This document shows positions 1-8,677 of a stretch of DNA of 30,673 bases, in pieces. The translations under genes were made by a program, and so were the position numbers. The notes under the pieces were generated by a model. That model was not told the DNA's origin. It ran no database searches and saw only the letters and a list, made by a program, of their open reading frames with translations. This DNA is from Zelonia costaricensis (Eukaryota > Euglenozoa > Kinetoplastea > Trypanosomatida > Trypanosomatidae): positions 1-30,673 of the forward strand of contig JASAOO010003228.1 of assembly GCA_030849075.1 (NCBI GenBank), in the 5' to 3' direction. Numbering within the stretch: position 1 is the stretch's first letter; every line of letters begins with the position of its first letter.

Positions 1-776
1 GGGAGGCGAGTGGTAGTCAGCATTCACTGTCCAAGGCACATCTTCGCCGTAGTGTGTGTGTGTGTGTGCTTGTGCCTGCGTTGGCACAGGGCAAGGGTAC
101 GGGAGAAGCAAACGTGCCGAGGAGAGCGACAGGAAGTGAAGTTGCATGACTTGAGCGACGAGAGACGAGGAGCCTGCTAACGCGAGGGTGCGCGCCGTTC
201 CTCGAGAGATGGCGTAGTCCAGCAAGTTAGGTCGGGGTGTGACAGCGGCAGCCTGGCTGCTGCCACACCAGTTCAACGCGGGCAGGTGCGGCAGGGGCCG
301 AGCATGGCGCAGGCGCTACCACACACGTGACGCTGTCTGTGTAGCTGTGCGTGTGTGTTCACCGGTTGAAAATTCAAAGTGTTACACAAGCACGCATGCG
401 CACGGAGCGGCGAAGAGGGAGGAGCCGAGGGTGATGGAGGGGTGGGCAAGGCGGCTGTACACGAAGCATGCACCGCGCTCGGGCACTGCCGTGTGCGTAG
501 CGGAGGTGGGCTGGGAATGAGAAGGGGAAGGAGGAGAGCATCAGAGCAAGAGGGGAGGGAGGGGGGGGGGTGACGGCGCTGGAGCAGCGGTAAGCTAGTG
601 TACATGCCTGCCCCCCCCCCCAATCCTCCAGATCGCCCTTCACTCTCGCGTGTGCCTCCCTTGGGTGGTGGATCGACATCACCTCGTTGAGGTGTGCGGG
701 AGGGGGGCGGGGCGGGGCAGAGGCGTGGGGCAGCGGGAGCGGGACGGCGGAGTGAGGGAGGGGGCGCGAGTCGTCC
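1..776. other. Intergenic / 3' UTR region of the 777-1424 gene
   Basis: No credible gene is seen. In mRNA sense (minus strand) this is the 3' flank of the small protein gene ending at 777. It holds a GT run at 52-68, purine-rich stretches on the plus strand around 510-580, a G-run near 567-577 and a C-run near 610-620. Open frames here are low-complexity and overlap one another on both strands. Confidence 0.6.
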
Positions 777-1424
777 TCACTGAGCGCGGCCATCAGAAGA
801 GCGAGTGCGGAACCGTTGACTGAAGGTGCCCGGGTCCTTGGACGAGTACGTCGTGGGCTTGCTAGATGACGGGAAGTACGTGCGCTGCTGTTGCGCCTCC
901 TCGAGGTAGGCGCGCCGCGACTCTTCAAAGAGCTGGTGCACGTTGGGCAGCTGCACCGTCTCCGCGGGCGTGGCGTGCGGGGCGGTCGCCGCAGCAGGAG
1001 CTGCGGCGGGTGACGCCGTTGTCGCCGTGCTGCGGCGTGGGCTGCGGGTGCGGGTGTCGAGGTGGGAGATGCGCGACTCACGGGAGCCGCGGCGCTGCAG
1101 CTCTCGCTCGCGGCCGTTGCGGGCGTCGTGGCGCTCCATGATGTCGCGGATGTCGCCGTAGAGCCGCGCCGAGGCCCTCCGCAGACGCTCCGGTGTTGTG
1201 ACACGCCGCACGAGTTGACCGCCAACCGACGCTTCCACTATAGCCGCCGTTGCTGCGTCGTCGTGCGGCTCGGAGGGCTCGCCCGCCATCGAGGCCTCGT
1301 GCGACCGCGCCGCCTCACGAATGGTGGCCAGCGCAGAGAGCTCTTGTCCGTCGCTCCCCTCTACGAGGAGGTCGACGTTGCGCGCCGTCGTCGTCATGCT
1401 CAACGGCGACGCCGGCGTCTCCAT
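777..1424 (-). CDS. Conserved-looking hypothetical protein, 215 aa
   Basis: I do not recognise this protein. The frame encodes 215 residues from ATG at 1424; a second Met lies at residue 10. The first ~45 residues are mixed, residues ~60-115 are rich in Arg/Glu/Ala and look helical (an ERLRRASARLYGDIRDIMER-type stretch), and ~120-150 is an Ala/Thr/Pro low-complexity linker. The C-terminus is Ser/Lys/Arg-rich. No signal peptide, membrane segment or catalytic motif is visible. Support for a real gene comes from its strand, its codon composition like the neighbours, and a pyrimidine tract plus AG about 96 nt upstream with no intervening AUG. The sense-strand frame is much less repetitive than the overlapping frames. 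Function unknown. Confidence 0.7.
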   Translation of the reverse strand: METPASPLSMTTTARNVDLLVEGSDGQELSALATIREAARSHEASMAGEPSEPHDDAATAAIVEASVGGQLVRRVTTPERLRRASARLYGDIRDIMERHDARNGRERELQRRGSRESRISHLDTRTRSPRRSTATTASPAAAPAAATAPHATPAETVQLPNVHQLFEESRRAYLEEAQQQRTYFPSSSKPTTYSSKDPGTFSQRFRTRSSDGRAQ

Positions 1425-1519
1425 CGTTCGGTTCGATGCGGTGTGCGTGGCCGAGTGGGAAATAGCGCGAGCAGGGTTGCACGAGGGCGCGACGAGTCCG
1501 CCGCGATCGCTGCGGGCCG

Positions 1520-1560
1520 CTCACGGACGGAGTGTAAATTGAGGGAAAAAAAGGAGATAG
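1520..1560 (-). promoter_or_regulatory. Predicted spliced-leader acceptor for the 215-aa gene
   Basis: The minus strand carries a pyrimidine tract (1541-1560, including a T-run) followed by the first AG at 1520-1521. This gives a leader of ~96 nt with no AUG before the start codon at 1424. Kinetoplastid mRNAs are trans-spliced at the first AG after such a tract; the exact site is inferred. Confidence 0.5.
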
Positions 1561-1592
1561 GTCCGCTGATCAGGAAGTGCAGGTTTCGTGTC

Positions 1593-1596
<4 letters not shown>

Positions 1597-1631
<35 letters not shown>
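1597..1631. repeat. (TG)n microsatellite
   Basis: A run of about 17 TG dinucleotides on the plus strand, CA in mRNA sense, lying just upstream of the predicted splice tract of the 215-aa gene. Confidence 0.95.
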
Positions 1632-1633
<2 letters not shown>

Positions 1634-1762
1634 CACTGAACCACAAACCTGCGTGACGCAGAGCGTAAGAGACTGCGTAAGAGAAGCGCGTTCGTCCGTC
1701 GGTGATGAGCCGTGGTCGCTGCTGCTGCTGCTGTTGCTGCGTGTGTGACGGCGCAGTGGCGT

Positions 1763-1785
1763 TGTGTGTGTGTGTGTGTGTGTGT
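1763..1785. repeat. (GT)n microsatellite
   Basis: About 11 GT dinucleotides, in the spacer downstream of POLIB in transcription order. Confidence 0.9.
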
Positions 1786-2406
1786 TTGTGCAGAAAACCG
1801 GAGGAGCAGAGTAACGTAAAGCGGCCAAAGAGAATAAGTGCGGTGACAACCAAGGAGAAGTGTGCGTGTGTGCGCGCGAGAGCGTGGGGAGGAGGGTCGA
1901 GTCGCCGCTTCTCCTCCGCCGCTTCCCGCGCTCTGAGACCTGCGATTGAGGGAGGAGAGAGAGGGGCGCTGATGCCATCTTGTCACTTCAATCCACCTAA
2001 CCCCCCCACCTCCATGTATCCCCGTGGCGGCGGCCACTCTCTCTCTCTATTTCTCCTGCTGTGTCAGTGCACCCGTTCACACGCGCTACCTTCGGGGCAC
2101 TGCGAGCGCTGCACGTGGGTCCAACACGGCAGCCGTGCGTGCACATCAGCGCGGCCCTATGCCAGAGGGGAGGAGCACTCCACCCCGCTGGTAGAGAGAA
2201 GAAGGGAGGAGTGCACGGCGCGCCGTCTTTACTGTTGTTTGCCGTCCTCGGGTATGCTCGTCCCGTCGCTGGAACCGACTCCTTGTGTTGTCGCTGTGGT
2301 GCGATTCGCTCTATTCGTGTAACTGTAAAACAGGCAGCTCACCCACGGCGGCCCTCGCCGAACGAGTGGGAGCAGATTACGGAGGAGTGCGCACCGCCGC
2401 CACCAC

Positions 2407-2408
<2 letters not shown>

Positions 2409-2442
<34 letters not shown>

Positions 2443-2470
2443 TGTGTGTGTGCGTGTGTGTGTGTGTGTG
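2409..2470. repeat. Long interrupted (GT)n microsatellite in POLIB 3' UTR
   Basis: About 60 nt of GT repeat broken by a GGG and a GC. It begins ~100 nt past the POLIB stop codon, so the POLIB mRNA should carry a long CA repeat early in its 3' UTR. Confidence 0.95.
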
Positions 2471-2570
2471 GGCGATACCTCGATGCACGTTGAGGCGTCC
2501 ACGTGTGGCAGGCACCAGGAGAGTACTGGTCAGCCACGGACCGCAACGCCAGCAGCGACCCACCTCCCCC

Positions 2571-5500
2571 TCACGACGCCATCGAGTCGACGTCGTCGGA
2601 CGCGGCTGCTGCCGCGTCCTCTGCCGTGTCGCTCGCGTCTCCCTCCCCGTCCGCGACGCTCTGCTCCAATAGCGCGGAGAAGTTCGGCTTGGCCGTGGTG
2701 AGCTCCAGGAAGTCGCGCACCTCTGCCGAGCGCGTCTTGCGCTGCTTGGAAACAAAGGAGAAGTCGTCGCCGTTGATGTTCTCCATCGAGCACATGTCCA
2801 CACCACACGAGGCCGTCACCTGCAACGGCACGCTGATCTTCACCCCGGGGAACGTCTTGGGCACGTACTCGTGCACCGAGCTGAGGATGCGGCACGTGTC
2901 GGTCACGCACTCCCGCAGCACGTCGACGTGGCAGTCGATCCAAACAGAGTCGTGCACGAAGTTGATGAGGAAGGCCCGCTCCTCGTAGAAGCTCTTCTCG
3001 AGGAAGTGGCGGAAGAGGCGGCCCAGCATCATCTGCGCCAGCTCCGCGCCGTAGCCCTGGACCGGGTAATTCTTGATGGGCGGCAGGTTCAGCACCACAT
3101 CGCGCGTGCGCAGGCTCAACCGCTGCCCCGTCGGCATCTCCGCGATGAAGCTCGTGGGCAGCCCGGGGTTGTTGGGCCGCAGCGCGACGGATCGCATGAC
3201 GCGGTGGAACTGCGCAATGCCGGGGTACTCCTCGTTCTCCCGCCTGATGGACGCCTCGAGGTCCTGCACCGGGATGCCGGTCGTCTTGTGCAGCAGCGGC
3301 ACCCCCGCGCCGTAGAGGCGCTGGAAGGAGAACTGCTTCGCCGTCTTGCGCAGCTTCACGTACTTGGGCACGTCGCGCTTGTAGCCCTGGTAGATCTCGT
3401 CGTAGGGCAGCCCACTGAAGAAGGCGGCCCGCTTCACGTGGAAGTCGACGCCGGCGTTGAGGTCGTGCGTGAGGGCCGGGTCGTTGCACAGGATGGCCAA
3501 CACAACGATCTCCAGCTGCGCATAGTCCACCTCGACGCAGCGCCCCTCCGCCCCGAAGCGAGACACAAACAGGCGCCGCACCGACGACTTGTCGTCCTTC
3601 GGAATGTTCTGGCAGCTCGGGTAGGCGCTGACGGTGCGCGACGTGGTGGTGGCGGTCATGTCGATGTGCTGGTGAACCTTCCCGTCTCGGTGCACAATCG
3701 TGAGTCGCCCATCCGTGCTCGGCTGCATGAAGGCGGATGTGTGCCGGTCCAGCAGCTGACGCTGCAGCAGCAGGCCCGCCGGCTTCACCCCATGCGCGTG
3801 CAGCGCGGCCAGCACCGAGTCCGAAAACGGCTTCTTCTCCAGCGCGGCGATCACCTTTGGTTTGCGGATGTAGTCGCCCGCGACGCCGGGGAGCCGCGCC
3901 TGCATCAGCAGCGACTGCCGCTCCGCCGGCACCAGGCAGCCGACGGACGGGCTGCTGAGGAAGCAGTTGGCCACCTCGCGCAGAAACACGTCGCGCTGCC
4001 GCGACGGCGGGTCGTTCGTGGCGTTCATGACGGTCACGAGCACAAACCACAGCGCCTTGGTGTCCGTGTCGGCGCGGTGCATGTCGCCCTCTGGCCGCAC
4101 ATCGAGCGCGGCGATGAGACGATCGAGCCGTAGCGACGACGTCAAGGCGTCCATCAGCTGCGTGTTGGCGCCCGTGCCGCGCAGCCGCGCCCGCATCGAC
4201 GTGCGGTGCGCCGTGAGCAGCGCGAGGGAGTCACAGAAAAGAACACCGTTTAGCTCGCACTCCGGCGCGTACCGCTCTAGCGCATCGCGCAGCATCGGCT
4301 CGTCGATCTTGAAGACGTTGTGCCCGACCAGCACGAGGGTTTCATCAGGGTTGTACGATGCCTTGTCGAGGCGCAGAAAGCGGCCGATGCTCTGCGCCAC
4401 CTTGTCCATCGTCGGCGCATCGCGCACCATCTCGTTCGTGATGTGGTGGATGCTCGTCGTGCGCGCCGGAATGGGGCGCTGCGGGTTCACGAGGGTGTGA
4501 AAGGTTCTGTTCTCGACCGGGTCGAACATCGCCACCTCGACAATCGCATCCGTGGAGGAGTTCAGGCCTGTCGTCTCTATGTCGAAGAAAACGACTCGGT
4601 ACGTCCTTGTGAGATGCGTGCCGGCGGCCTCGATGTGGTTGGCCACCCGCATCGGCAGCGGGCCGTGTGCCGGCAGAGAGAAGTGCGCGGCGTAGCGCTG
4701 CAGATGCACCTCGCCAACCATCACCGCGAACTGCCCGTAGCGGTGGCAGAGGTGGACCACGTTCGACGTCCACCGTGGCGTGTCGCGGGCGTGCTTCGCG
4801 AGCCCGAGGGTGACGGGGCCGCCAAAGAAGAAGGCGTGTTGCTGACGCAGCGAGGCCCAGTCGAACTGCAACGCGAAGTCCACCGGCACCTGTGGCGGCG
4901 TGTACGCCGTCAGCGCCTTGTCCAGCACTGCCGCAGCGCACTTCAGCGAAGCCGTCTGCCGCGCCGCCTCCTCGGCATCGACGTGGATGCCGGCGGCCTC
5001 GATGCTCGCCATGGCCAGCAGCGAGTCCATGCGATGCGCCACGCTCAGCAGCTGGCACTGCGACACGGCGCCGCGCAGCTGCGCCGTGAAGATGCGCACG
5101 ACTGCCGGTGCCGCGGGCACGAGGAAGCGGCGATTCCACGAGAGCGGCAGGCGGTCGTTGGGCGTCCCCACCCGCGTCGCCGGCGGCAGCTGCACGCCGT
5201 GGCGGAGGGCAAGATCGCTGAGCCGGTTGTGGCGTGTCGTGCAGCGCTGCGCATCCAGCAGATACTCCGCCAGCGTCACACACCACACACGTCCGCCCCG
5301 CCGCAGAAAGCGGCGCAGCTCTGCGTCGCTCCCGAGAAGCAGCACGAGCGCCTTAGCCTCGTGTGTGACCAGCACGTCGTAGCCGTCGAGGTTCGGCAAG
5401 GCGAACTGCCCACGCCGCACATAAGTCGTCCACGGCTCCACCGTGCGCTCTGCATGATCGGTGATGCACGCGCTGATGACGAAATTCGCGTCGGCAAGAG

Positions 5501-6902
5501 GGTTGCACGGCTGCGCGTGCGCGGCGATGTCGGTTGCCACGTACGCCACTGCAATGAACTTGGCGTAGTGCAGCAGCTCCGCCTTCTCCGCGGCGATGCG
5601 CTGCGGGTTAGTGAAGTACTTGGCCCACTCCTGCACCGACTGCGGCGTCGCAATGCCGCCGTCGTCGGAGGCCGCGAGCATGCCCTGATGATCGCGCGAC
5701 TTGCTCTCCGCCAGCTTCTTGCGCTGGTACTCGCGCAGCGTGCGGCCCGCGACCGTGTAGATGCCGAAGAGCAGGTCGGCATCCAGCTGGCCCGCCGCAT
5801 CCTTCAGTAAGCCCCAGTACCGCATTGGGTCCGACTGGTAGCAGCCACGAAGCGCGTCGCCCACATCCGAGGCATACACGACGACACACTCGTGACCGGC
5901 CTTCATGACCGCGGTGCGACAGCGGAACAGCGCCGCGCGGTCGGTCCGATTGGTGGGCACGAGGATCATGCGGCTGGCGCGGGTGTCCAGCAGGCAGGCC
6001 AGCACGTCCGACAGCATACCCTTCGCCGACACACGGCGTCGCCGCACCGGATCCCAGAGCGAGACGTTCAGCCCCCGCGCGCCGGCACGGACGAGGTGGA
6101 TGACAAAGACGTGAAAGCGCGGGAGCACGTACGTGGCAACTGTCTGCAGCGGGTCGGCGGTCGTGGACCGGCATGCCGCCGTGCGCAGCAGCCCCCAGTG
6201 CGCCTGGAACCACGCCAGCGACACCGGGGCTGCGGCCGCACCCGACACGGCATCAGAGGCGACATCGCGCAGTGCGCGCGCTTCGCGTGAGAGGGTGCTG
6301 GCGAGCTCGAGGGTGTCGACGTGGCACACGACCTGCAACCCGCTGGACGCGAAAACCCTCGCCAGCTTCTCCAGCGGCTCACGCAGTCGACTCCGCTCCT
6401 GCTCCGTCTCCACCACCGGGATGAGCGCGAGCTGCTGCGAGCCGCCCGTGTGCGCCATCAGCTCGTCCGCCACGGCCCACGCGTCCCCCGCCGCCGCGTC
6501 GCCGACGCGAACGGTGCACACGACGGCATCACTGAGGACACTGAAGACGTGGAAGGTCGCGGACTTGAAGTGATAGCCGACGAGAAACAGCGGCACGCTC
6601 GAGTGCGTGCTGCTCGCGGCCGCCGACTCTGCCGCCGCCGCAGCAGCAGCAGCAGCGTCGGACTCAGCGCTCACCAGTTTCTGCGCGGCTGCGAAGAAGT
6701 CTTGCGTACTGCGCACGATGCCTGCGTCGAGGGAGATGGGGACGTGGAAGTACTCCGCGTAGTCAGCCGCGGCGTCCGCCGGCGGGGCACGGCCCCGCGC
6801 CAGCGCCGCTTGCGCCTTCGTGAGTGCCGTCACGGTACAACTCCCGCGCGCACTGGCCACTAGCGCCGGCGGCCACCGGGGCGGTGCGAAGCGACGGCGC
6901 AT
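2571..6902 (-). CDS. POLIB: Mitochondrial DNA polymerase I-type, POLIB (family A, with DEDDh exonuclease inserted in the thumb)
   Basis: This is a 1443-aa family A DNA polymerase of the kinetoplast type, acting in kDNA replication in the mitochondrion. The N-terminus is Arg-rich with no early acidic residues, as in a mitochondrial presequence. Residues ~470-570 resemble a degenerate Pol I exonuclease domain (EYLLDAQ, HNRLSDLA) lacking catalytic acids. The thumb starts near 625 (MDSLLAMASIEAAGI). A complete DEDDh exonuclease follows: D774/E776 in FDIETTGL, D867 in KIDEPML, H942 and D947 in HRADTD. The palm carries motif A VDYAQLE (D1126), motif B with K1189 and YG at 1197-1198, and motif C VHDS (H1317, D1318). 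All polymerase and exonuclease residues are intact. An exonuclease inserted in the thumb is the reported hallmark of T. brucei POLIB, which separates it from POLIA, POLIC and POLID. A poly-Ala run (6631-6657) lies near the N-terminus. Confidence 0.93.
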   Translation of the reverse strand: MRRRFAPPRWPPALVASARGSCTVTALTKAQAALARGRAPPADAAADYAEYFHVPISLDAGIVRSTQDFFAAAQKLVSAESDAAAAAAAAAESAAASSTHSSVPLFLVGYHFKSATFHVFSVLSDAVVCTVRVGDAAAGDAWAVADELMAHTGGSQQLALIPVVETEQERSRLREPLEKLARVFASSGLQVVCHVDTLELASTLSREARALRDVASDAVSGAAAAPVSLAWFQAHWGLLRTAACRSTTADPLQTVATYVLPRFHVFVIHLVRAGARGLNVSLWDPVRRRRVSAKGMLSDVLACLLDTRASRMILVPTNRTDRAALFRCRTAVMKAGHECVVVYASDVGDALRGCYQSDPMRYWGLLKDAAGQLDADLLFGIYTVAGRTLREYQRKKLAESKSRDHQGMLAASDDGGIATPQSVQEWAKYFTNPQRIAAEKAELLHYAKFIAVAYVATDIAAHAQPCNPLADANFVISACITDHAERTVEPWTTYVRRGQFALPNLDGYDVLVTHEAKALVLLLGSDAELRRFLRRGGRVWCVTLAEYLLDAQRCTTRHNRLSDLALRHGVQLPPATRVGTPNDRLPLSWNRRFLVPAAPAVVRIFTAQLRGAVSQCQLLSVAHRMDSLLAMASIEAAGIHVDAEEAARQTASLKCAAAVLDKALTAYTPPQVPVDFALQFDWASLRQQHAFFFGGPVTLGLAKHARDTPRWTSNVVHLCHRYGQFAVMVGEVHLQRYAAHFSLPAHGPLPMRVANHIEAAGTHLTRTYRVVFFDIETTGLNSSTDAIVEVAMFDPVENRTFHTLVNPQRPIPARTTSIHHITNEMVRDAPTMDKVAQSIGRFLRLDKASYNPDETLVLVGHNVFKIDEPMLRDALERYAPECELNGVLFCDSLALLTAHRTSMRARLRGTGANTQLMDALTSSLRLDRLIAALDVRPEGDMHRADTDTKALWFVLVTVMNATNDPPSRQRDVFLREVANCFLSSPSVGCLVPAERQSLLMQARLPGVAGDYIRKPKVIAALEKKPFSDSVLAALHAHGVKPAGLLLQRQLLDRHTSAFMQPSTDGRLTIVHRDGKVHQHIDMTATTTSRTVSAYPSCQNIPKDDKSSVRRLFVSRFGAEGRCVEVDYAQLEIVVLAILCNDPALTHDLNAGVDFHVKRAAFFSGLPYDEIYQGYKRDVPKYVKLRKTAKQFSFQRLYGAGVPLLHKTTGIPVQDLEASIRRENEEYPGIAQFHRVMRSVALRPNNPGLPTSFIAEMPTGQRLSLRTRDVVLNLPPIKNYPVQGYGAELAQMMLGRLFRHFLEKSFYEERAFLINFVHDSVWIDCHVDVLRECVTDTCRILSSVHEYVPKTFPGVKISVPLQVTASCGVDMCSMENINGDDFSFVSKQRKTRSAEVRDFLELTTAKPNFSALLEQSVADGEGDASDTAEDAAAAASDDVDSMAS

Positions 6903-8677
6903 TGAGCTGGAGGAGGCACCGCGACTCGCCGCAATTCAGCCCTCTTCGTGGCGATGACCGGTGCCGTGCGGCGGCGAGCACACCCACAACCCCCACGCAC
7001 CCACACGCGCTGAGAGGCAACACACCGGCGCGTGGTGCGTTGTGGTGTTCAAGTACGCGGACGCAGCAGCTGCTGCGATGAGCGCTACGCGGGCGTAAAC
7101 CACCGCAAGCCGACTATGCTGGGGCGCCTGACCGAGAGGGAAAGCGAGTGAGGGGGCTTCGACGACGCAGCACGCACACGATGCGGCGTAGGAGCGCGAT
7201 GCAGCCGCCGGAGGATGGGGCAACAAAGGACGCCGTTGACCCCGTGTTGTGAGTGAAGAGGACGGCTTCCGAGTCACTCCGACCTGTGTGGCTGAGTCTA
7301 TGCTGTTGAAGACACCGTCTGTGTATGTGTGGAGGAGGTGTGTGTTGCGTGGCCAAGGCAACGGAGGGGGGGTGGAGGTACGTGCGAGGCTGTGTGTGCG
7401 CGAAACGGGAGCAAAGAGCAAACACGTCTACTGTACTGATGAGGCTCGAGTGCGGACGCCGCGTACGCGCGGCCACGGCACCGAGACACGCAAAGGGAGG
7501 GGCGTTGGTGCAGGGGGGAGGTGTGCGGCGGCTAAAGCCGGACTGCGTGCCGCACAACGTCAAACTCAGGACCCGCGCACAGGCACGTCGACTTCCGCGA
7601 CGGCATAGACGGGGCAACGACAAGAGAGGGAGGCCAGAAGAATAGAGAGCATCGCCACTTGTGTGCTGCAACGTGCCAGGCGACAGGCCACCACCACACA
7701 CGCACAGGCCATTTCAGAAGGTCGACAGGCCCTGCCGCCCCACGCAGCTCGCGACCGTGAAATCGCAGTACGTGAATCACCCGCCTCCACCGATGCGCGG
7801 AGTCCCCCATTTCGTGGGCGGCATGTGGGGCGCGCCGCGAAGACCGTCTCGGCTGCGCTCGAAGGGCCGCGCAACGGGCAGCCGGTGGACGGGGGGCAAA
7901 AGGGCTGCAGCGGTGCGGCGGCATCCGCACACGCACCAGCGCACACCAACACCCACCCGCCCACCCACCGACATCCTCAGGCACACAGGCACACTTCATC
8001 ATGCATCGTCTTCTTCGTTCCTTGGCGCAGTCGCCGCGGTCACTCGTCTCGCACCCACACCCCCTCGCACCCGGCTCGTCCGCCTCCGTCCGACTCACGC
8101 CCCTCACACACACGCGCCCGCACCACAGCAGCAGCGGCAGCGCCACGCCCCGCCTCTCGCGTTGAGAAGTGCGGCAACGGGGTTGTGGGCGGCGCTGGCA
8201 GCGGCAGGCGGGCATCGAGGGCGGCGTGGAGCCGCGGTGGGCATACAACACGGGAGGCGGCAGCAGGGGGGGGAGGGGGAGGGGGCACACCCGGCAGCAG
8301 CCAGGCACAGGCACAGGCACACACACACACGCGCAGTCGTAGTCCGGTGAGGAGAACACAAACGGCATTGGCGCACGCGCAGTCGGAGAGTGGAAAAGAC
8401 GTTAAGAGCGAGACGTAAGACACCCCGAGCGCACCGCAGCACGCGCGTCCCTCGCGGGCACACACACACACACACACACGCACACGAGCAGCAGTGCACC
8501 GCACCGCCGCACGCACGGCGGCACCGGCAAAAATCATAGGCGCATGCGGTGATGCACGAAGTGGAGAACACTCTGGAAGTAGAACGCGAAGGAATCAAAG
8601 AAGTAGCGGAGGAGGCAGGCAAGCGAGTGCAGATCCAGGCGCTTTACCACAGTGCTGTACCGCAGCACAGACACGTC
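6903..8677. other. Intergenic region between the M32 carboxypeptidase and POLIB
   Basis: No gene supported. It contains the 3' UTR of the carboxypeptidase, with a CA run near 8461-8480, and the POLIB leader with its splice signal. Long frames on both strands (e.g. 7532-8368 minus, 7663-8418 plus) are Pro/Arg/His/Cys-rich and overlap each other, as expected of stop-poor GC-rich DNA. Confidence 0.6.
7128..7160 (-). promoter_or_regulatory. Predicted spliced-leader acceptor for POLIB
   Basis: The minus strand has a pyrimidine tract at 7131-7160 with the first AG at 7128-7129. The leader to the start codon at 6902 is ~225 nt and contains no AUG, which supports the chosen start. Confidence 0.45.

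Larger units (their letters stand above)
1425..2570. other. Intergenic region between POLIB and the 215-aa gene
   Basis: This holds the 3' UTR of POLIB and the 5' leader of the 215-aa gene. It has three GT/TG microsatellites (1597-1631, 1763-1785, 2409-2470; CA in mRNA sense) and a minus-strand pyrimidine tract at 1541-1560. Overlapping frames here are mostly Thr/His or Cys/Val dipeptide repeats from the microsatellites and are not genes. Confidence 0.6.

Noticed and set aside
2871..5810. Long plus-strand frames (420 and 496 aa) opposite POLIB
   Set aside because: They are antisense shadows of a gene with intact polymerase and exonuclease motifs; composition is Arg/His/Val-rich with no domains.
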